From the NCBI GenBank assembly GCA_003138365.1, contig PLFY01000042.1:1-41270 (forward strand): a DNA stretch of 41,270 bases. The letters run 5' to 3'. Shown in pieces: positions 17,342-25,526 of this stretch (position 1 is its first letter; every line of letters begins with the position of its first letter). The notes under the pieces are model-generated. The model worked only from the letters and a program-made list of their open reading frames with translations. It was not told the origin of the DNA and ran no database searches. The translations under genes were made by a program, and so were the position numbers. This stretch comes from Acidobacteriaceae bacterium (GTDB lineage Bacteria > Acidobacteriota > Terriglobia > Terriglobales > Acidobacteriaceae).

Positions 17342-17779
17342 GTGAGCAGGAATCGCCGGAATAATCCCCCTCAACCCAGCGCTTCGATCGCTACCGTCTC
17401 TCACCAGTCGGTTTCATTTTCCGGCCCTCTGCCGCACCCTGAACTTCTCGCTAAATATAACGAAGTCATAGCAAATGGCGCGGAGCGCATCATGGCGATG
17501 GCAGAGAGGCAAAGTATTCACCGCGAGTCTTTGGAGGCCAAAGTCGTGGCTGGGAACATGGCGAGCCAGGCGAGAGGGTCGCATTACGCTTTCATCATCT
17601 GCCTGGTTACCATTATTGGTGGATTCGTGTTGATTGGAATGGGGAAGAGCGTTATCGGAGTATCTGCGATTATTGGCAGTCTCGCTACGCTGGCTAGCGT
17701 TTTCCTCATCGCGAGGAGAGAGCAAAGAAGAGAGCGCGTCGAGAAGCATGATGCCCTCGTTTCGCGCAAGGCGCGCTAG
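17342..17779 (+). CDS. DUF2335 family membrane protein
   Basis: A 145-residue protein starting at GTG. The segment SFSGPLPHPELLAKYNEVIANGAERIMAMAERQSIHR (about residues 26-62) is the signature of DUF2335. Two closely spaced membrane helices follow (about 82-102 and 105-124), and then a basic tail RREQRRERVEKH. The layout predicts a cytoplasmic N-domain anchored in the inner membrane. The ribosome site is weak, and the start lies six bases after the upstream stop, so translation is probably coupled. The function of the family is unknown. Confidence 0.78.
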   Translation: MSRNRRNNPPQPSASIATVSHQSVSFSGPLPHPELLAKYNEVIANGAERIMAMAERQSIHRESLEAKVVAGNMASQARGSHYAFIICLVTIIGGFVLIGMGKSVIGVSAIIGSLATLASVFLIARREQRRERVEKHDALVSRKAR

Positions 17780-17980
17780 CGCCAGCAAAGGCTGCCAAAG
17801 ATACCTTCATTCTTCGGGAAATCCCTCATCCGAGAACGGCAACGCACTATTGGAACACTCCCTGACATCGGAGGCCTGCACCCCCCTCGGCCCATCTCCG
17901 ATACACTAGATTTAAGAACCCTGTGGCCCTTGCTGCGCATCAAAAAACCTGCAACCATCTTTAGGTACAAGCGCCCGGCT

Positions 17981-19453
17981 GTGAGTCGATCAACCTTGAT
18001 TTCTTCAGAATATTCAGGAAATAGCACCATTCGTACCGGCGTCTCCGCCCTGGTGCTGAGCCTTGCGGTTTTGGCCCCGGTTTTGGCCCCGGGCAGCCTG
18101 GCCGCGCAGGCATCGCTGGGTCTCGAGCCGCCACAGGCCTCCGGACCCACCGCCTCCAGCTTCCAGGGCAGCGTGGCCACGGGTGAGGCCTCCTCGCAGC
18201 CCATCGGCCTCTCCCTCGACGAAGCCATCCAGCGAGGACTGAAGACAAACCTGGGAATCATCCTGAGCGGAACCCAAACTGCCTCGGCGCGAGGCCAGCG
18301 GCTCAGTCAGCTCCAATCGCTGCTGCCCTCCGTGGACGGGACCGCCAAAGAGACCGTGATGCAGGTTGACCTGCCCGCCGAAGGATTGCGCATTCCGGGC
18401 TTTCCCACCATCATCGGGCCGTTCGGCTTCACCGACGTGCGCGCTTCGCTCAGTTGGTCCCTGGTTGACCTGACATCGCTGCACAACTACCTCGCCGCCC
18501 GCCACAACTTTGCCGGCGCACAACTCTCTGCCCAGGATGCGCGGGATATGGTGATCTTGACCGTCGGCAACGCCTATCTGCTCGTCCTCGCCGATGAATC
18601 CCAGGTGGCCAGCGTTGAGGCCCAGGTTGCCACGGCAAAGACTTCGCTGGACCAGGCGGTTTCAAACCACCAGGCGGGGACAGCCCCCCTGCTGGACGAA
18701 CTGCGCTCTCGCGTGGATTCCCAATCGCTCGATCAGCAGTTGATCGTGGCCCACAATGCGCTGGAAAAAGACAAGCTGGCCCTGGCGCGCACCATCGGCC
18801 TGCCCCTGGCGCAGAGCTTTACGCTCACTGACCAGGCGCCCTACGCGGCCTTCGATCAACTGGACATCGATGCCACCATTCGCCAGGCCCACGCCAACCG
18901 CAAAGACCTGGCCGCCATGCTGGAGCAGACCAAGGCCGCGGAGGAGCAGCGCAAGGCGGCCACCGCCGAGCGGTTCCCCACGTTCAAGTTCGACGGCGAC
19001 TACGGGGATATTGGCACCACCCTGGCTCACTCGCACGGCACCGGCGACGCCACGGGCACTCTGAGCGTGCCGCTCTTCAACGAATTTGCATTGCGCGGCG
19101 AGGCCCAGCAGGCCCAGGCGCAACTGGATACACAGCGGGCAAAATTGAGCGACATGAACGCCCAGGTGGACGCCGATATTCGCGACGCCTTGCTGGACAT
19201 TGCCTCCACCCAAAAGCAGGTTGAGGTAGCCCGTTCCAGCGTTGAGCTGGCCAACGAGGCGCTCAGCGAGGCCCAGCAACGCTATGCCAACGGCGTCAGT
19301 GACAACCTGGCCGTCAGCCAGGCGGTGCAGTCCGTGGCCCAGGCCAACGATCAATATGTCACCAGCCTCTACCGGCACAATGTGGCCAAGCTCAGCCTGG
19401 CCCGTGCCCTGGGAGCGGCCGGAAACTACAAGAACTATCTGGGAGGAAAGTAA
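17981..19453 (+). CDS. TolC family outer-membrane efflux protein
   Basis: An outer-membrane factor of about 490 residues. The mature chain contains the paired OEP repeats with long coiled-coil helices (for example DMVILTVGNAYLLVLADESQVASVEAQVATAKTSLDQ and the matching ALLDIASTQKQVEVARSSVELANEALSEAQQRYANGV). A signal-like hydrophobic stretch VSALVLSLAVLAPVLAPGSLAAQ precedes it. The start is uncertain: GTG at 17981 or TTG at 17930 are both in frame and neither has a good ribosome site. It precedes the EmrA-like adaptor by two bases, forming a tripartite-efflux operon without a permease gene. Confidence 0.85.
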   Translation: MSRSTLISSEYSGNSTIRTGVSALVLSLAVLAPVLAPGSLAAQASLGLEPPQASGPTASSFQGSVATGEASSQPIGLSLDEAIQRGLKTNLGIILSGTQTASARGQRLSQLQSLLPSVDGTAKETVMQVDLPAEGLRIPGFPTIIGPFGFTDVRASLSWSLVDLTSLHNYLAARHNFAGAQLSAQDARDMVILTVGNAYLLVLADESQVASVEAQVATAKTSLDQAVSNHQAGTAPLLDELRSRVDSQSLDQQLIVAHNALEKDKLALARTIGLPLAQSFTLTDQAPYAAFDQLDIDATIRQAHANRKDLAAMLEQTKAAEEQRKAATAERFPTFKFDGDYGDIGTTLAHSHGTGDATGTLSVPLFNEFALRGEAQQAQAQLDTQRAKLSDMNAQVDADIRDALLDIASTQKQVEVARSSVELANEALSEAQQRYANGVSDNLAVSQAVQSVAQANDQYVTSLYRHNVAKLSLARALGAAGNYKNYLGGK

Positions 19454-19455
19454 AC

Positions 19456-20694
19456 GTGGCGGATTCAACACCAACACCAGCCCAAACGACACACGAGACT
19501 GAGATCGACATGGAGAGCGCCCAGCCCAAGTCTCGCCGCAGGGCACTCGTCGTGCTCGTGGTTGTGGTCCTCGTCCTGGTCGCGATCGCAATCTGGTGGC
19601 ACGGGACCTTTACCGAGGACACCGACGACGCCCAGGTAAACGGCCACCTCATTCAGGTCAGTTCGCGCATCAACGGCCAGATCCTCAAGGTCGACGTCGA
19701 AGAGAACCAGGTTGTCAAGCAGGGCGACGTCATCGCCGAGCTGGACCCCGCGGACTACCAGGTTGCGGTCGAGAATGCTCAGGCCGCACTGGCCAGCGCC
19801 CAGGCCAACGCCGCCGCCGCCAACGTGAATGTGCCCATCACCACCGTCAACACCGGCAGCAACCTGCGTTCGGCAGGAGCCGATCTCACCGGAACAGTGG
19901 CCAGTGTCGAGCAGTCCCAGCAACAATTCGAAGCCGCGCACGCACGCGTGATCCAGGCCCAGGCCAACCTGACCAAGGCACAGGCCGATCTGGACCGCTA
20001 TCGTCCGCTGGTCGAGAAAGACGTGATCAGCAAGCAGCAATGGGACGCCGCCGTTGCCGCTGCCGACGCGGACAAGGCTGACGTTGCCAACGCCATCGCC
20101 ACCGAGCGGGCAGCCGGCGACGGAGTGGGTGTCGCTCGCCAGAAGCAGACCCAGGCACAGGCTATGCTCAAGTACGCCGAGACCGGCCCGCAGCAGGTGG
20201 CTGCGCAGAGTGCCCATGCCAAGCAAGCCCAGGCCCAGGTCGAGCAAGCCCAAGCCCAGGTCGACCAGGCCAAACTCAACCTCAGCTATACCAAAATCGT
20301 AGCTCCGGCTGCGGGCATCATCACCCGCAAGAGCGTCGAGATCGACCAGAATGTCGCCGCCGGCCAGAACCTGCTCACTCTGGTCTCGCTTCAAGACCTC
20401 TGGATCACCGCAAACTTCAAAGAGACCCAGTTGCGCCACATGTCCGCCGGCCAGCCGGTCGCAATCGAAGTGGACGCCACCGGCAAGACCTATCACGGCA
20501 AAGTCACCCAGATCGGCGGCGCAACCGGCTCGGTGCTCTCCCTGTTCCCGCCGGAAAACGCGACTGGCAATTACGTCAAGGTGGTCCAGCGCGTCCCGGT
20601 TCGCATCGACTTCACCAATCTGAATGTCGAGGATCAGAACCACCTGCTCCGCCCCGGCCTGTCCGTCGAGCCTAAAGTGCGCGTAAAACCATAG
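19456..20694 (+). CDS. emrA: EmrA/HlyD family membrane fusion protein
   Basis: A 412-residue periplasmic adaptor starting at GTG with GGGAGGAAAG just upstream. One membrane helix (about residues 29-47) follows a short basic cytoplasmic N-terminus. The split lipoyl half-motif begins TEDTDDAQVNGHLIQVSSRI (about residues 54-73). A long alpha-hairpin rich in Ala/Gln (residues about 105-270) follows, and then the beta-barrel region LQDLWITANFKETQLRHM. This arrangement fits EmrA, which links an EmrB-type MFS pump to TolC. No emrB follows, and the only EmrB sequence in the window is a truncated remnant at 37440-37904. Confidence 0.85.
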   Translation: MADSTPTPAQTTHETEIDMESAQPKSRRRALVVLVVVVLVLVAIAIWWHGTFTEDTDDAQVNGHLIQVSSRINGQILKVDVEENQVVKQGDVIAELDPADYQVAVENAQAALASAQANAAAANVNVPITTVNTGSNLRSAGADLTGTVASVEQSQQQFEAAHARVIQAQANLTKAQADLDRYRPLVEKDVISKQQWDAAVAAADADKADVANAIATERAAGDGVGVARQKQTQAQAMLKYAETGPQQVAAQSAHAKQAQAQVEQAQAQVDQAKLNLSYTKIVAPAAGIITRKSVEIDQNVAAGQNLLTLVSLQDLWITANFKETQLRHMSAGQPVAIEVDATGKTYHGKVTQIGGATGSVLSLFPPENATGNYVKVVQRVPVRIDFTNLNVEDQNHLLRPGLSVEPKVRVKP

Positions 20695-20735
20695 CGCGGC
20701 AAATGCGCCCTCTGCCCGCCCTCCACAAAAGCGGC

Positions 20736-20773
20736 GTGCCCCATCTTTGCGGCTTTTTTGTGCCGCAAAGGGG
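20736..20773. repeat. GTGCCCCA-hairpin dispersed repeat downstream of emrA
   Basis: GTGCCCCATC at 20736-20745 leads into an inverted repeat: arm CTTTGCGGC at 20745-20753, an 8-base T-rich loop, arm GCCGCAAAG at 20762-20770. It sits directly after the emrA stop and before the toxin-antitoxin promoter. It shares the lead GTGCCCCA with the elements at 8371 and 26035. It could act as a transcription barrier, but there is no T-run after the second arm. Confidence 0.55.
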
Positions 20774-20781
20774 AACAAGTC

Positions 20782-20810
20782 TTGACGATTGGCATTTTTT
20801 CGGTCACAAT
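20782..20810 (+). promoter_or_regulatory. Probable promoter of the toxin-antitoxin pair
   Basis: TTGACG at 20782-20787 and CACAAT at 20805-20810 are separated by 17 bases. They lie about 40 bases before the antitoxin ATG. The region includes an A/T-rich run in the spacer. Antitoxin or complex binding here for autoregulation is expected from the family but is not visible as a clear palindrome. Confidence 0.45.
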
Positions 20811-20848
20811 ACGACCATAGTTGATGACCATGGAAGGAAGTGGCCCTT

Positions 20849-21073
20849 ATGCCCTCATTGGGTGCAGGTGAGTTCAAGGTAAAGTGCTTGCAATTGCTGG
20901 ATGAGGTCGCCGCTACCCGCGAGCCTCTGGTGATTACAAAATTCGGCAAGCCCGTAGCCAGGCTGGTGCCCATGCCCCCGCAGATCAAGCTGCGGGGAGC
21001 GTTGAAGGGTAGCGTGCTGTTTGAAGGCGATATCGTCTCGCCGCTGGAGAACGAGTGGGAAGCGGCTCAATGA
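20849..21073 (+). CDS. Type II antitoxin, Phd/YefM family
   Basis: A 74-residue antitoxin. The N-terminal part MPSLGAGEFKVKCLQLLDEVAATREPLVITKFGKPVARLVPM is the Phd/YefM DNA-binding fold. The C-terminal tail GSVLFEGDIVSPLENEWEAAQ is the segment that would wrap the toxin. ATG 20849 is used, with GGAAGGAAG about eight bases upstream. A GTG at 20840 would overlap that site. The stop overlaps the toxin start codon as ATGA. Confidence 0.85.
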   Translation: MPSLGAGEFKVKCLQLLDEVAATREPLVITKFGKPVARLVPMPPQIKLRGALKGSVLFEGDIVSPLENEWEAAQ

Positions 21074-21486
21074 TGCGGCTTCTGCTCGACACGCACGTGC
21101 TGGTATGGCTGCTCGAGGACTCAGTTCGGATCAGCGATGAAGTACACTCGCAGCTACAGCAGGCCGCGGATGAAGACCGGCTGTTTGTCTCGGCGATTAC
21201 TCCCTGGGAGATCGCGATGCTGGTGTCCAAGGGGAAGCTGCGGCTCGTCCGTGATGTGGCTGAGTGGCTGGAAGCCGCTCTCAGCCTTCCGGGAATCCGC
21301 CTGGAGCCGCTCTCTCCTTCCATCGCCGTAGCCAGCACACGCTTACCCTGGGAAGCCCATCTCGACCCGGCGGACCGCATCATGATCGCTACGGCGCGCC
21401 ATTTGGACGCTACCCTTGTCACGGCCGACAGGCAAATCCTTGGCTACGGCGAGCAAGGGCTTATCAAGTGCATGGCTCCCCGCTAG
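21070..21486 (+). CDS. vapC: PIN domain toxin, VapC-like ribonuclease
   Basis: A 138-residue PIN-domain protein: LLLDTHVLVWLL supplies the first catalytic Asp, ITPWEIAML the Glu, and DPADRIMIATA with VTADRQIL the remaining acidic residues. These bind Mg and cut RNA, usually tRNA or rRNA, in VapC toxins. The ATG at 21070 overlaps the antitoxin stop, so the two are translationally coupled. The catalytic set looks intact, so the module is probably functional. The subgroup partnered with Phd-type antitoxins is a common variant. Confidence 0.88.
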   Translation: MMRLLLDTHVLVWLLEDSVRISDEVHSQLQQAADEDRLFVSAITPWEIAMLVSKGKLRLVRDVAEWLEAALSLPGIRLEPLSPSIAVASTRLPWEAHLDPADRIMIATARHLDATLVTADRQILGYGEQGLIKCMAPR

Positions 21487-21572
21487 TAAGGATACTCAAG
21501 GCCATCGCATCACTCCGCATAGAACCAAAAGCTAGATGATGTTTCACCGTATAGACTGATTGCAGCACCGCC

Positions 21573-22244
21573 ATGAAAGACTCCATCTACGTCTCGAAGG
21601 AGAACTACCTCAAGGCCATCCTTGAAGCCGAGGCCGAGGGCCATCAGGTCATCCCGGCCACGGTGGCTCACTGGCTTGAGGTTTCAGCCCCCGCCGTCAC
21701 CATGGCGCTCAAGCGGCTCAAGCGCGACGGCTTCGCCGAAGTCGGCGCGGACGGCATTGTGCGCCTTACACCCGCCGGCCGCGAGACAGCCTACCGAACC
21801 GCCCTCCGCCACCACCTCATCGAGCGCATGTTGAGCGAGATATTCGGCATGGAGTGGTACGAGATCCACGAAGAAGCCGAACGCCTCGAGCACGCCGTCT
21901 CCCCGGCCTTCGAAGCCAAGCTCAAGGAGAAACTGGGCGAGACTGGCTCCTGCCCCCACGGCAACCAGGTGCTGCCGGAGAGCCCCGCACAGCGCAAGCA
22001 GGGCGGCGAGATGCCGCTTTCTGAAGCCGTCGAGGGTCAGCGCTACACCGTCACCAGCCTCCACGAGCGCGACCATAAGCTCCTGCTCTTTCTGCACCAT
22101 GCTGGCATTGGCCCCGGCAAGAGCCTGCTTGTCGTGAGTCAAAACTACGACCAAACCGTTTCGATTGAGCTACCTACTGGAACTTCCATCCTCGGAAGAC
22201 CCGCCGCGGAGGCCGTCTGGCTGCGTCCGGAATTTTCATCGTAA
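21573..22244 (+). CDS. mntR: DtxR/MntR-family metal-dependent regulator
   Basis: A 223-residue regulator. A winged helix-turn-helix (residues about 5-65, TVAHWLEVSAPAVTMALKRLKRDGFAEV) is followed by a helical dimerisation and metal-binding domain (HHLIERML...HEEAERLEHAVS). The C-terminus is an SH3-like FeoA domain (about 150-220). Glu103, Glu106 and His107 occupy the MntR-like ligand positions, whereas DtxR has Cys at the first. The two N-terminal MntR ligands (Asp and Glu in B. subtilis) appear as Asn11 and Lys14. It precedes mntH by 88 bases, so manganese- or iron-responsive repression of that transporter is the likely role. Confidence 0.85.
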   Translation: MKDSIYVSKENYLKAILEAEAEGHQVIPATVAHWLEVSAPAVTMALKRLKRDGFAEVGADGIVRLTPAGRETAYRTALRHHLIERMLSEIFGMEWYEIHEEAERLEHAVSPAFEAKLKEKLGETGSCPHGNQVLPESPAQRKQGGEMPLSEAVEGQRYTVTSLHERDHKLLLFLHHAGIGPGKSLLVVSQNYDQTVSIELPTGTSILGRPAAEAVWLRPEFSS

Positions 22245-22260
22245 TTAAATGTAATATTTT

Positions 22261-22300
22261 TTGTTAACCTCAATTAACAACCTGTGGCATACTTAGGTTG
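22261..22300. promoter_or_regulatory. Palindromic operator candidate upstream of mntH
   Basis: Two inverted repeats lie in the AT-rich gap between mntR and mntH. One is TTGTTAA-CCTCAA-TTAACAA (22261-22280). The other is CAACCT-11 bases-AGGTTG (22278-22300), overlapping it. DtxR-family regulators bind palindromes of this size at metal-transporter promoters, so one of these is a good candidate MntR site. CATACT at 22288-22293 could be a -10 element. Confidence 0.5.
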
Positions 22301-22332
22301 AAGGGGCGATTTCGGCCTCTTCCCAATATTCC

Positions 22333-23658
22333 ATGCCTACGGAACTCCAATTCCATGTCGCGCTCCCTGAGCCCTCGCTGCCAGAGTTGCATTCCAGCGT
22401 GCGCGTCTCCAGCTCGCCCATTTACTGGCGTCGCCTGCTTGGTTTTCTAGGCCCCGGCTTCCTGATTTCCGTCGGCTACATGGACCCCGGAAACTGGGCC
22501 ACCGACATTGCCGGCGGTTCGCGCTTCGGCTATACGCTGCTCTCCGTCATCATGGCCTCCAACCTCATGGCCATTCTGCTGCAGAGCCTGTCGCTCAAGC
22601 TCGGCGTGGCCACGGAACGCGATCTGGCTCAGATGTGCAACGAGAGCTACGGCCGCTGGGCGAGCTTTTCCCTCTGGATCGGAGCCGAAATCGCCATCGC
22701 CGCCTGCGACCTGGCTGAAGTCATCGGTTCGGCCATCGCTCTCAACCTGCTCTTCCACATTCCTCTCTTCTATGGCGTGCTCATCACCGGCCTCGACGTG
22801 TTGCTCATCCTGCTCATGCAGCGCTGGGGATTCCGCTACGTCGAAGCCCTCGTAATTGCGCTGATCGGCACCATCATTGCCATGTTCGGCGCACAAATGG
22901 TGTTTTGCCGCCCTGAGTACTGGCCGGCGCTGCGCAATCTCATCATCCCCTCGCCCTCCATCGTCACCAACCCTGACATGCTCTACATCGCCATCGGCAT
23001 GTTGGGCGCAACCGTCATGCCCCACAACCTCTACCTGCACTCGTCCATCGTCCAGAGCCGCAATTACAAGCGAACACCCAAGGGCAAGCGCGAAGCCATC
23101 TTCATGGCCAACGTGGATTCCGCCCTCGCCCTTACCGTGGCCTTGTTTGTGAATGCAGCCATTGTCATCGTGGCGGCAGCGGTCTTTCATCGCAGCGGCC
23201 ACTTTGAAGTCGCCGCCATTGAGGACGCCTACAAGCTCCTCAGCCCCCTGGTCGGCGCGGCTGGAGCAAGCACCATCTTCGCGATCGCTCTGCTCGCCTC
23301 CGGCCAGAACTCCTCCATCACCGGCACGCTCGCCGGCCAGGTCGTCATGGAGGGCTTCATCCACATCAGAGTTTCCCCATGGCTGCGCCGCCTCATCACC
23401 CGCTCCCTCGCCATCATTCCGACCATAATCGTGGTGGCCTTCACCGGTGAACGAGGCACTGAGAAGCTCCTCCTGCTCAGCCAGGTTATTCTCTCCCTCC
23501 AACTCAGCTTCGCCGTCATTCCGCTTGTCCTGTTCACCGGCAGCCGCAAGAAGATGGGCGAATTCGTCAACGCCCCCTGGCTCCAGGCGCTGTCCTGGTT
23601 CGTCGCCGCCCTCATCGCCGGACTCAACGCCTGGTTCCTCGTGATGATGCTGCGGTGA
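22333..23658 (+). CDS. mntH: NRAMP family divalent metal transporter MntH
   Basis: A 441-residue proton-coupled Mn2+/Fe2+ importer of the inner membrane. The metal-binding DPGNWA is at residues 51-56 in helix 1. The second conserved motif MPHNLYLHSSIVQSR is near residues 229-243 in helix 6. About eleven hydrophobic helices are present, and the length fits the family. The immediate upstream region lacks a strong ribosome site, so the start may be leaderless-like or slightly misplaced. It follows the MntR-like gene on the same strand and is probably controlled by it through the palindrome at 22261-22300. Confidence 0.93.
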   Translation: MPTELQFHVALPEPSLPELHSSVRVSSSPIYWRRLLGFLGPGFLISVGYMDPGNWATDIAGGSRFGYTLLSVIMASNLMAILLQSLSLKLGVATERDLAQMCNESYGRWASFSLWIGAEIAIAACDLAEVIGSAIALNLLFHIPLFYGVLITGLDVLLILLMQRWGFRYVEALVIALIGTIIAMFGAQMVFCRPEYWPALRNLIIPSPSIVTNPDMLYIAIGMLGATVMPHNLYLHSSIVQSRNYKRTPKGKREAIFMANVDSALALTVALFVNAAIVIVAAAVFHRSGHFEVAAIEDAYKLLSPLVGAAGASTIFAIALLASGQNSSITGTLAGQVVMEGFIHIRVSPWLRRLITRSLAIIPTIIVVAFTGERGTEKLLLLSQVILSLQLSFAVIPLVLFTGSRKKMGEFVNAPWLQALSWFVAALIAGLNAWFLVMMLR

Positions 23659-23661
23659 AGC

Positions 23662-23842
23662 CAGTGGTCAGGGGTCAGTGATCAGTGGTCAGTCACCAAC
23701 TAGGCCCGTCTAGCCGCTGGTGGGCCAAATTGAATTCGTCGCCGAAGTGCCCTCCGACCCGTAGGGCCAAGGCGAAGGCGATGTCTCCAATCAAACGCAG
23801 CCGCAGTTCCACTGACCACTGACCCCTGACCCCTGATCCCTG
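23662..23842. repeat. Inverted pair of GGTCAGTGATCAG-type repeats
   Basis: After mntH, 23662-23692 is built from CAGTGGTCA / GGGGTCAGTGATCAGT units. The reverse-complement equivalent (CCACTGACCACTGACCCCTG and onward) occupies 23809-23842. The two flank about 116 bases with no convincing gene, although the minus strand is open there. The structure may be a small non-autonomous mobile or repeat-derived element, or simply expanded low-complexity repeats. Confidence 0.5.
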
Positions 23843-23852
23843 CTGTACTACC

Positions 23853-25526
23853 ATGGAAGCCATGCAAGTTCTTTCCGCTGCCGAGATGCAAGCCTGCGAT
23901 CGCGTGACGACTGAGCGGTTCAGCATCCCCTCGTTGCAGCTGATGCGCGCAGCATCGGCCGCTGTCGCAGCCTTCGCGCGTCAGCAGTTCCCTCATGCGC
24001 GCAACGTCACGGTTCTGTGCGGCACGGGCAACAACGGCGGCGACGGCATGATGGCCGCGCGTCTGCTCTCCGATGCCGGCCTCGATGTAACCACTCTGCT
24101 GCTAGGCGCGCCCAACAAGCTCACCGGCGATGCTGCCGAAGCCTGGCTCGAACTGGCCAGCCCCGCACACGGTCTCATCCACATTGTCGCCACGGCAGAG
24201 GATCTGGCCCGGCACAAATCCGCCCTGGAAGCCGATCTCATTGTCGATGCTCTCGTCGGCACAGGCTTCAAGCCGCCGCTCAAGGGACTGGCGCTCGCAG
24301 CTCTCGATTGGCTCAAGGCCAGCCATACGCCCGTTTTGGCTCCCATCCTCGCGATCGACCTTCCCTCCGGCTGGCCAGCCGACGCCATCATTGCCGCCGT
24401 GGACGGCCCAGTCTTCCCCGCCGACGCCGTCATTACCTTCACCTCGCCCAAACCGGCCCATGTCTTTGGCCAGTTGACCCGCCACTGGGACCAGCCCATC
24501 GTGGTGGCGTCCATCGGTTCGCCGGAGGCCGCAATCGTCTCCCAGCTAAAACTGCACTGGGCGGGCTCGGCCCTGGCGCTCACACAAGCTCCCCGCGCAG
24601 CCGCGGCCAACAAAGGCAATTTTGGCCACGTGCTGGTCGTGGGCGGCTCGCTCGGAACAGCGGGCGGAAAGTCGGGCGCACCGGCCATGGCCTCTCTGGC
24701 CGCGCTGCGAGCCGGTGCGGGCCTGGTCACAGCGGCCGTTCCAGCCCCGGCCCTGCCGCTGGTAGCCGCTGTTGCCACGGAGCTGATGACCTTGCCGCTG
24801 GCGCCCACGCCAACTGGACAAATCGCCGCCGAAAACCTTGCCCCGGAAGTTCTTGCGATGCTCATGGCCGGCAAGTCCGTGCTCGCCATCGGTCCCGGTC
24901 TGGGCCAAAGCGCGGATACGGTCAAGTTCACCACCGGCCTGCTTTCGGCCACCAGAATTCCAGCGGTCATTGACGCCGACGCGCTCAATATCCTCGCCAC
25001 CAAGCCGGTCCTGCTTGCCAAACTCGCCAAGGGACGCACGTTGGTGCTCACGCCGCATCCCGGCGAGATGGCGCGGCTGGCGAATATCTCCATTGCCGAA
25101 GTCCAGGCCAACCGGCTTGAAGTGGCGCGGACCTTTGCCCAGCGCTACGGCGTCACTTTGGTCCTCAAAGGTGCGCGGACCGTCATCGCCCACCCCGACG
25201 GCCGTGTGGCCGTCAACACCACCGGCAGTCCCGCCATGGCCAAAGGCGGCAGCGGCGACCTGCTGACCGGCCTCATCGCCGGGCTTCTCGCGCAATACCC
25301 AAGTGGCGCGACCCAGGCCGTTGAAGCGGCTGTTTATATTCACGGCTTGGCCGCGGACTTGGCCGTTCGCCAGGCCGACCAGCACACTTTGCTGGCCACC
25401 GACAGTCTTCTTCAACTTTCTCGGGCTTTTCGCTTTGATTCGCGCGGCCAGAACGGGTATGTTTGGTTGCAGGGGCTGCCGGCGGAATTGTCACCCGCCG
25501 CCGCCTCCCATGAGGCAGCCAAATGA
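23853..25526 (+). CDS. nnr: Bifunctional NAD(P)H-hydrate epimerase / ADP-dependent dehydratase
   Basis: A 557-residue fusion enzyme that repairs hydrated NADH and NADPH. The N-terminal YjeF_N epimerase domain (about residues 1-215) has GTGNNGGDG at about 57-65. The C-terminal ribokinase-like dehydratase (about 230-530) begins NKGNFGHVLVVGGSLG, contains LTPHPGEMARL (about 400-410) and ends with NTTGSPAMAKGGSGDLLTG, the nucleotide and catalytic Asp motif. The stop overlaps the tsaE start as ATGA, a frequently conserved gene pair in bacteria. Confidence 0.92.
   Translation: MEAMQVLSAAEMQACDRVTTERFSIPSLQLMRAASAAVAAFARQQFPHARNVTVLCGTGNNGGDGMMAARLLSDAGLDVTTLLLGAPNKLTGDAAEAWLELASPAHGLIHIVATAEDLARHKSALEADLIVDALVGTGFKPPLKGLALAALDWLKASHTPVLAPILAIDLPSGWPADAIIAAVDGPVFPADAVITFTSPKPAHVFGQLTRHWDQPIVVASIGSPEAAIVSQLKLHWAGSALALTQAPRAAAANKGNFGHVLVVGGSLGTAGGKSGAPAMASLAALRAGAGLVTAAVPAPALPLVAAVATELMTLPLAPTPTGQIAAENLAPEVLAMLMAGKSVLAIGPGLGQSADTVKFTTGLLSATRIPAVIDADALNILATKPVLLAKLAKGRTLVLTPHPGEMARLANISIAEVQANRLEVARTFAQRYGVTLVLKGARTVIAHPDGRVAVNTTGSPAMAKGGSGDLLTGLIAGLLAQYPSGATQAVEAAVYIHGLAADLAVRQADQHTLLATDSLLQLSRAFRFDSRGQNGYVWLQGLPAELSPAAASHEAAK

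Noticed and set aside
19465..20988. A minus-strand open frame of 507 codons over emrA
   Set aside because: The antisense frame gives repetitive L/G/D-rich sequence created by EmrA's Ala/Gln coiled-coil codons.
23693..23926. Minus-strand open frame of 77 codons between mntH and nnr
   Set aside because: It overlaps the nnr start and contains the repeat sequence. No recognisable domain or ribosome site supports it.
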